Of a stretch of DNA of 11,464 bases, positions 6,986 through 11,464 are shown in pieces. The stretch lies in assembly GCA_027297005.1 (NCBI GenBank), contig JAPUIN010000059.1, positions 1-11,464 on the forward strand, in the 5' to 3' direction. Positions within the stretch are counted from its first letter, which is position 1. Every line of letters begins with the position of its first letter. The notes under the pieces are model-generated. The model saw nothing but the letters and a program-made list of their open reading frames with translations. It made no database searches and had not been told where the DNA came from. The stretch is from Acidobacteriota bacterium (lineage in GTDB: Bacteria > Acidobacteriota > Polarisedimenticolia > Gp22-AA2). A program made the translations under genes and the position numbers.

Positions 6986-8953
6986 ATGCCTGAATTCGAA
7001 CACCTTTTCACACCGATCCGGATCGGGCGCCGCACGGTCAAGAACCGCATCTGCTGCAGCGGGCACGCCGATGCACTGGCGCGTGACGGGATGCCGGACG
7101 AGGTGGAGCGCCGCTACTACGAGGAGAAGGCACGCGGTGGCGCCGGGTTCATGATGTGCTTCGGATCGGCGAGCGTGCATCCTTCGAGCACTGCCCGCGA
7201 CTGGAACGGCGTCGAGGTGTTCGACGACCGCGTCATCCCCTACCTGGAAAAGTTCAGTGAGACGATGCACCGCTACAAGGTTCCGGTGATCTGCCAGATC
7301 ACGCATCGCGGGCGGCGCGGTCGCAGCATCGATATGTGGAATCGGATGTACGCCCCGAGCGATGCGCGCGAGCCGAACCACCGCGAGAACCCCCATCCGC
7401 TCGACAAGGGGATGATCGACGAGCTCGTCAGGGCGTTTGCCGATGCGGCGGACCGTCTGAAGAAGGGAGGGTTCGACGGCTGCGAGATCATGGCGAGCCA
7501 CTGCCACCTGATTGATCAGTTCTGGACGAAAAACGCCAATCAACGCAACGACGAGTACGGAGCCGGCAGTCTCGAAGGGCGGCTGAGGTTCGGGACCCGG
7601 GTCATCGAGGCGGTGCGCGAGCGGGTCGGTTCCGACTTCATCGTCGGGATCCGGCTGACCGGGGACGATTTTCAGGAGAGCGGGCTCGACAACGAGCAGA
7701 TGCAGGAGATCTGCAGGAAGCTCGACACCCTGAAGATCCTCGACTACTTCAACGTCATCGGGGGAACGGCCGAGACCCATCTCGGTGAGGCGGCAGCCGT
7801 GCCGAACATGTCATTCAAGCTCGGCCTGTACACCTACCTGGCGGCCAGCATCCGCAGGGTCGTGAAGGTCCCGGTGATCACGTTTGGCCGCATCGTCGAT
7901 CCGGTCCAGGCCGAGAAGATTCTGGCCGCCGGTGAGGCGGATCTCGTGATCATGAACCGTGCGCTGATCGCCGATCCCCACATGCCGAACAAGGCGCGTG
8001 CGGGAGAACTCGACGACATCCGGCAGTGCATGGGATACAACGAGGGGTGCATCGATCGGATCTACACCGGCCGCGGCGTCACCTGCGTGCAGAATCCAGT
8101 GGTTGGTCGTGAGGGCGCCTGGGCCGACCTGAAGCCCTCTCCCGATGCGAAGAAGAGGGTGGTCGTCGTGGGGGGCGGCCCCGCCGGGTTGGAGGCCGCA
8201 CGCGTGGCGCGGCTGCGCGGCCACCGGGTCATCCTGTTCGAGAAGGGTCGGGAGCTCGGTGGTCAGACGCTGATCGCGAAGCGCGCCCCGAGCCGGCAGG
8301 ATTTCGACGGAGCGACGCGCTGGTCGGGGCTGCAGTGCCGCAAGCTCGGCGTTGGGATCCGGATGAACGTCGAGGCGACCGTCGAGACCGTTATGGCCGA
8401 ATCGCCCGAGGTCGTCTTCATCGCGACGGGTGCGATCGCCCGCAGGCCCGAGATCGAAGGGGCCGACGCCCACACGTTCGTGTCGGCCTGGGACGTCCTG
8501 CTTGGGAAGGTCGACGGGCTCGGCAAGGTGCTGCTCGTCATCGACGAGGAGTACGGTCACCAGGCCCCGACGACCGCCGAGGTCCTGGCCGACCGCGGGC
8601 ACGAGGTCGATCTGATCACGAGCCAAGAGACGATCGCCAGCTTTCTCGGCACGACCACGCGACCGCCGATCCTGACCCGCTGCTTCAAAAGGAAGATCCA
8701 GCTTTACCATCATCTGGAGGCCGTGGCGCTGCGCGACGGCCACCTGATCGCGCGCAATATCTGGACGGGGGAACGTTCCCGCGTCGGGCCTTACGACGGC
8801 TTCGTTTACGCTTACGGCGGTACGCGGCTCGACGTCCTGAGCGATTCACTCATCGGGAAGGGTCTCGATGTCCGGATCGTCGGGGACGCCTTCGCGCCCC
8901 GTTCCCTGCAGCACGCAATCCTGGAAGGACATCAGTACGCGCGCGATCTGTGA
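6986..8953 (+). CDS. DgcA/trimethylamine dehydrogenase-like FMN/FAD oxidoreductase
   Basis: A 655-residue two-part flavoenzyme. Residues 1 to about 370 form an old-yellow-enzyme TIM barrel binding FMN (LFTPIRIGRRTVKNRI at the start, YYEEKARGG, QITHRGRRGR). The motif SHCHLIDQFW (171-180) with RNDEYG is the substrate-side signature, and His172 aligns with the catalytic-region His of trimethylamine dehydrogenase. HxHxIDQFW resembles DgcA of dimethylglycine catabolism. A Cys cluster segment follows: C348, C355 and C367, with Tyr351 where 2,4-dienoyl-CoA reductase has its second Cys. Residues about 390-655 are a dinucleotide-binding module with GGGPAG (396-401) and a later IVGDAFAPRS (631-640) near a flavin site. 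Relatives demethylate or dehydrogenate methylated amines, or reduce dienoyl-CoAs. The ETF and EMO/DgcB neighbours favour an N-methyl amine dehydrogenase feeding ETF. The exact substrate cannot be read from sequence. The ribosome site is weak. It ends 14 bp before the aldehyde dehydrogenase gene. Confidence 0.88.
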   Translation: MPEFEHLFTPIRIGRRTVKNRICCSGHADALARDGMPDEVERRYYEEKARGGAGFMMCFGSASVHPSSTARDWNGVEVFDDRVIPYLEKFSETMHRYKVPVICQITHRGRRGRSIDMWNRMYAPSDAREPNHRENPHPLDKGMIDELVRAFADAADRLKKGGFDGCEIMASHCHLIDQFWTKNANQRNDEYGAGSLEGRLRFGTRVIEAVRERVGSDFIVGIRLTGDDFQESGLDNEQMQEICRKLDTLKILDYFNVIGGTAETHLGEAAAVPNMSFKLGLYTYLAASIRRVVKVPVITFGRIVDPVQAEKILAAGEADLVIMNRALIADPHMPNKARAGELDDIRQCMGYNEGCIDRIYTGRGVTCVQNPVVGREGAWADLKPSPDAKKRVVVVGGGPAGLEAARVARLRGHRVILFEKGRELGGQTLIAKRAPSRQDFDGATRWSGLQCRKLGVGIRMNVEATVETVMAESPEVVFIATGAIARRPEIEGADAHTFVSAWDVLLGKVDGLGKVLLVIDEEYGHQAPTTAEVLADRGHEVDLITSQETIASFLGTTTRPPILTRCFKRKIQLYHHLEAVALRDGHLIARNIWTGERSRVGPYDGFVYAYGGTRLDVLSDSLIGKGLDVRIVGDAFAPRSLQHAILEGHQYARDL

Positions 8954-8960
8954 AAGGGGA
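8954..8960 (+). promoter_or_regulatory. Ribosome binding site choosing the aldehyde dehydrogenase start
   Basis: AAGGGGA lies 7 nt before the ATG at 8968. The same frame is open far upstream (to 8335) over the preceding gene, so this site decides the real start. Confidence 0.65.
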
Positions 8961-8967
8961 GTCCAAC

Positions 8968-10452
8968 ATGGCGACAGGACACATCATTCATGGCGAAGAA
9001 GTGCCGTCCGTCGACGGCGGTACGTTCGAGACGATCAACCCGGCCACCGAGGAGGTGATCGGCGAGGTCGCCGAAGGCGGCGAGAAGGACGTCGATCGGG
9101 CCGTGGCATCGGCCCGGCGCGCGTTCGACGAAGGACCGTGGCGCAGGATAGCGCCGTGGGAGCGCGGCCGTCTTCTCGGTAAGGTTGCGGAGATCATCCG
9201 TCGCCGCACCGACGAGATCGCGAAGATCGATGCGATTGACTGCGGCAAGCCGTTGAAGGACAACCGCGACGGCGACCTGCCGTTCTCCGCGCGGATCTTC
9301 GAGTTCTACGCCGGCGTCCCGGACAAGTTCCACAGCACTGTCATTCCCTCCGAAACGCACCTCTTGAACTACACGCTTCGCCAACCGTACGGAGTGGTGG
9401 CCGGCATCGTACCCTGGAACTATCCGTTCCTGAACTCCTGCATCAAGCTCGCTCCCGCCCTCGCCGCGGGAAACACGATGGTGCTGAAGATGGCCGAGCA
9501 GACGCCGCTGAGCACCGTCGAGCTGGCGAGGATCTGCCTGGAAGCCGGCATCCCGCCCGGTGTCGTCAACGTCGTGAACGGCGGACCCCAGACCGGCGCC
9601 GCGCTGGTCCGCCACCCCCGCATCGACAAGATCTCATTCACCGGCAGCACCACCGTTGGGGTAGAGATCCTGAAAGCGGCGGCTGATCGCGTTCTGCCGG
9701 TCACGGTCGAGTTGGGAGGCAAGACTCCGAGCGTCGTGTTCGCCGACGCCGACTTTGATCAGGCGGTGGCGGGAGTGCTCCTCAGCGCCTTCTTCACCGC
9801 CGGGCAGATCTGCACCACCGGCTCGCGCCTTATCATCGAGGAGTCGATCGCAGAGGGCTTCGTCGAGAAGCTGGCGGCGCGCGCCCGGCGCCTGCGCGTC
9901 GGCGACCCGATGAGCGAGGAGACCGACCTCGGCCCACTCGTCAGCCGGGCGCAGTACGACCGGGTGGCTGGCTACCTCGAGCTAGCGGGGCGCGAGGGGG
10001 CACACCCTTACCTGGAAGGCGGGTTGAAGAAGGACCCGGCGCTCAAGAAGGGGTTTTTCGTATGGCCGAGCATCTTCACGAAGGTGACGCCCGAAATGCG
10101 GATCGCGCGTGAGGAGATCTTCGGCCCGGTCCTGTCGGTGCTCACCTTCAAGGACGAGGCGGAGGCGGTGCGGCTCGCCAACGACACCACCTACGGGCTG
10201 GCTGGCTCGGTCTGGACGAAGGACATCGGCCGCGTCCACCGCATGAGCGCGGCGATCGACGCCGGAATGATCTGGGCCAACACGGTCGAGTACTGGGATC
10301 CGTCGGTTCCTTCTGGCGGCCTGAAGCAGAGCGGACTGGGTAAGGATTTAGGCATGGAGGCCTACCGGACCTACACCAAGGGGAAATCGATCTTCGTCAA
10401 TCTATCGGACAGCAGGCTGGAGTGGGGGCCTCAGGGGGAGGATGCTCGATGA
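8968..10452 (+). CDS. NAD(P)-dependent aldehyde dehydrogenase (betaine-aldehyde dehydrogenase-like)
   Basis: A 494-residue cytosolic aldehyde dehydrogenase of standard length that oxidises an aldehyde to its carboxylic acid with NAD(P)+. All key elements are visible: the oxyanion Asn151 in VPWNYPF, the general base Glu248 in VELGGK, the nucleophile Cys282 in FTAGQICTTGSR, and Glu383 in EEIFGPVLSV. The Glu-to-Cys spacing of 34 residues is the family norm. Overall it looks most like the ALDH9/betaine-aldehyde or aminoaldehyde group (GIPPGVVNVVNGG, FTGSTTVG), but substrate class cannot be settled from sequence. It lies 14 bp after the flavin oxidoreductase gene and overlaps the SDR gene by four bases (ATGA, 10449-10452), so these genes are almost certainly co-translated. 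In this setting it may oxidise an amino-aldehyde to an N-methylated amino acid, or clear an aldehyde product of the pathway. Both are inferences. Confidence 0.93.
   Translation: MATGHIIHGEEVPSVDGGTFETINPATEEVIGEVAEGGEKDVDRAVASARRAFDEGPWRRIAPWERGRLLGKVAEIIRRRTDEIAKIDAIDCGKPLKDNRDGDLPFSARIFEFYAGVPDKFHSTVIPSETHLLNYTLRQPYGVVAGIVPWNYPFLNSCIKLAPALAAGNTMVLKMAEQTPLSTVELARICLEAGIPPGVVNVVNGGPQTGAALVRHPRIDKISFTGSTTVGVEILKAAADRVLPVTVELGGKTPSVVFADADFDQAVAGVLLSAFFTAGQICTTGSRLIIEESIAEGFVEKLAARARRLRVGDPMSEETDLGPLVSRAQYDRVAGYLELAGREGAHPYLEGGLKKDPALKKGFFVWPSIFTKVTPEMRIAREEIFGPVLSVLTFKDEAEAVRLANDTTYGLAGSVWTKDIGRVHRMSAAIDAGMIWANTVEYWDPSVPSGGLKQSGLGKDLGMEAYRTYTKGKSIFVNLSDSRLEWGPQGEDAR
10434..10441 (+). promoter_or_regulatory. 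Ribosome binding site choosing the SDR start
   Basis: GGGGGAGG, 7 nt before the ATG at 10449. It selects this start over the in-frame ATG at 10422. The SDR Rossmann strand begins four residues after the chosen start. Confidence 0.65.
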
Positions 10453-11270
10453 GTTTAAAGGGACGTGTCGCCGCGATCACCGGGGGTGCCAGTGGTATGG
10501 GGCGCGCTATCGCCCTCGCCCTCGCGGAGGACGGAGCCGACGTTGTCGTCGGCTCGCTGACGAAGGATAAGGGATCGGCCCGGCCGGGGGAGATCGTCAC
10601 GGTGCTCAGCGACGAGGACCTGGGGCAGGTACGGGACGAGATCATGAAAAAGGGCGGCCGCGCCCTTGCCCTGTCGCTCGACGTGACGAAGGCTGACGTC
10701 GCCAGGCGCTTCATTGAGACGACGGCGAAGGAGTTCGGCCGCGTCGACATCCTCGTGAACGCGGCCGGGATCGCCTGCGAACAGATGATCGTCGACCATG
10801 ATGACGCGCTCTGGCAGCGCCTGATCGACGTCAATCTGACCGGTACCTATTACTGCACCAAGGCGGCTCTCCCCCACATGATCCGGAACAAGTGGGGGCG
10901 AATCATCAACATCTCCTCGACGGCCGCCAACATCGGCGGTGCGCGCAACGGCGCCTACTGCGCATCGAAGGCGGGTGTTCTCGGGCTCACCCGCGCGCTG
11001 GCTGTCGAAGTCGCCGAGCACAACATCACGGTCAATGCCATCTGCCCCGCCTGGGTCAGCACCGATTTCGGCAAGCGCTGGGTCGGCGCCATCGCGAAGA
11101 ACGAGGGAGTGGACGAGAAGGCCAAGTACGTCGAGATCGCAAAGAACTACCCGCATCAACGACTCATGACCCCGGAGGAGATCGCCAACCTGGCCCTCTT
11201 CCTGTCGCAGGAGCGCAGTGCCGGCATCTCGGGCCAGGACCTGACGGTCTCGCGCGGTCAACTCTGGTAG
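10449..11270 (+). CDS. Short-chain dehydrogenase/reductase (SDR) with an insertion after strand beta-2
   Basis: A 273-residue classical SDR, a NAD(P)-dependent alcohol or ketone oxidoreductase of the cytosol. It has the cofactor motif TGGASGMG (11-18), the D78-V-T element, NAAG (104-107), Asn129 in DVNLTG, catalytic Ser157 in ISS, and Tyr170-x3-Lys174 in YCASK. The C-terminus (GISGQDLTVSRGQLW) is typical. Between the second strand (DVVVG, 31-35) and the next helix lies a stretch of about 15 extra residues (about 36-55, with KDKGSARPGE) compared with ordinary SDRs. An insertion here is also a feature of mycofactocin-coupled SDRs with tightly held NAD, but the sequence is not close enough to assign it there. 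Translation is coupled to the aldehyde dehydrogenase by overlap. That pairing suggests alcohol-to-aldehyde-to-acid oxidation. Substrate unknown. A beta-hydroxy-acid or ketone substrate is equally possible. Confidence 0.9.
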   Translation: MSLKGRVAAITGGASGMGRAIALALAEDGADVVVGSLTKDKGSARPGEIVTVLSDEDLGQVRDEIMKKGGRALALSLDVTKADVARRFIETTAKEFGRVDILVNAAGIACEQMIVDHDDALWQRLIDVNLTGTYYCTKAALPHMIRNKWGRIINISSTAANIGGARNGAYCASKAGVLGLTRALAVEVAEHNITVNAICPAWVSTDFGKRWVGAIAKNEGVDEKAKYVEIAKNYPHQRLMTPEEIANLALFLSQERSAGISGQDLTVSRGQLW

Positions 11271-11403
11271 CCGTGGCCCCCGGACGTGAATCGATCGCGC
11301 ACGCGGTACCCCGCCTCGTCCTGCCTCGACCGGCCGTGCCCCCTTTCGTCGCGCACTCCGCGCACCGCGTTTGTCCACGTGCCCACCCCCGCGTGAGCGC
11401 GCC
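11271..11403 (+). other. Intergenic region after the SDR gene
   Basis: A 133-bp C-rich gap with no credible coding frame and no hairpin followed by a T-run. The motif CGCGCAC occurs three times (11296, 11350, 11359) and a CACGTG palindrome sits at 11376-11381. In DNA this GC-rich these may be chance. It is unclear whether transcription continues to the next gene. Confidence 0.35.
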
Positions 11404-11464
11404 GTGACCTTCGCCGTCATTGCCGTCATGTACGCCGTCTTCCTTCTGGTGGGATGGCTGGCGG
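11404..11464 (+). CDS. Start of a probable membrane protein, possibly a transporter (partial)
   Basis: A frame opening with GTG at 11404 (or ATG at 11428) runs to the right edge. It encodes about 20 residues, VTFAVIAVMYAVFLLVGWLA, almost wholly hydrophobic and typical of a first membrane helix right at the N-terminus. The pattern resembles the beginning of sodium:solute symporter (SSS) family proteins, which would suit uptake of an amine or carboxylate used by the upstream enzymes, but 20 residues are too few for a family call. No clear ribosome site is visible before the GTG. Confidence 0.45.
   Translation, partial: MTFAVIAVMYAVFLLVGWLA

Noticed and set aside
8335..8967. Long upstream extension of the aldehyde dehydrogenase frame
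   Set aside because: It overlaps the flavin oxidoreductase in another frame and is Arg-rich. The ALDH fold and ribosome site define the start at 8968.
11296..11365. Three copies of CGCGCAC as a regulatory repeat
   Set aside because: Short, irregularly spaced and made of bases that dominate this DNA, so chance is a sufficient explanation.
10455..11429. 324-codon minus-strand open frame over the SDR gene
   Set aside because: Antisense shadow. The plus strand has every catalytic SDR motif.

Overview
The window is high-GC bacterial DNA, roughly two thirds G+C by eye. Export signals on two proteins and a periplasmic-type FKBP isomerase suggest a Gram-negative or other diderm cell. The membrane electron-transfer protein belongs to a family tied to the (mena)quinone pool. 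I cannot name the phylum. High-GC environmental lineages such as Acidobacteriota or a candidate phylum would fit, but this is a guess.

Left part (1-2560, minus strand): a secreted PQQ-type beta-propeller protein that runs off the left edge, and upstream of it an exported FkpA/Mip-like FKBP peptidyl-prolyl isomerase. A 316-bp divergent intergenic region follows (2561-2876). It holds a plausible sigma70-like promoter facing the FKBP gene.

Central and right part (2877-11270, plus strand): six closely packed genes that look like one operon. In order: ETF alpha subunit (etfA); a membrane iron-sulfur oxidoreductase of the EMO/DgcB type (5 membrane helices, two [4Fe-4S] motifs, two CCG domains); a divergent ETF beta subunit (etfB) with an unusual 82-residue Arg/Pro-rich tail; a DgcA/trimethylamine-dehydrogenase-like FMN/FAD oxidoreductase; an NAD-dependent aldehyde dehydrogenase; and a short-chain dehydrogenase. 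Two junctions are ATGA overlaps and most others are a few bases. After a 133-bp gap, the last 61 bases look like the start of a membrane protein, perhaps a transporter.

How the genes may work together: the four redox proteins match the set used in dimethylglycine (Dgc) and related N-methyl amine catabolism. There an FMN/FAD dehydrogenase demethylates a secondary or tertiary amine, ETF collects the electrons, and the membrane Fe-S protein passes them to quinone. Here the gene order is rearranged (etfA-Fe/S-etfB-dehydrogenase), and an SDR and an aldehyde dehydrogenase are appended. This suggests a route in which an alcohol or aldehyde is oxidised and an N-methylated compound is dehydrogenated into the quinone pool. 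The substrate is unknown. This module is the most interesting part of the window.

No rRNA, tRNA, CRISPR array, insertion sequence or phage gene was seen.
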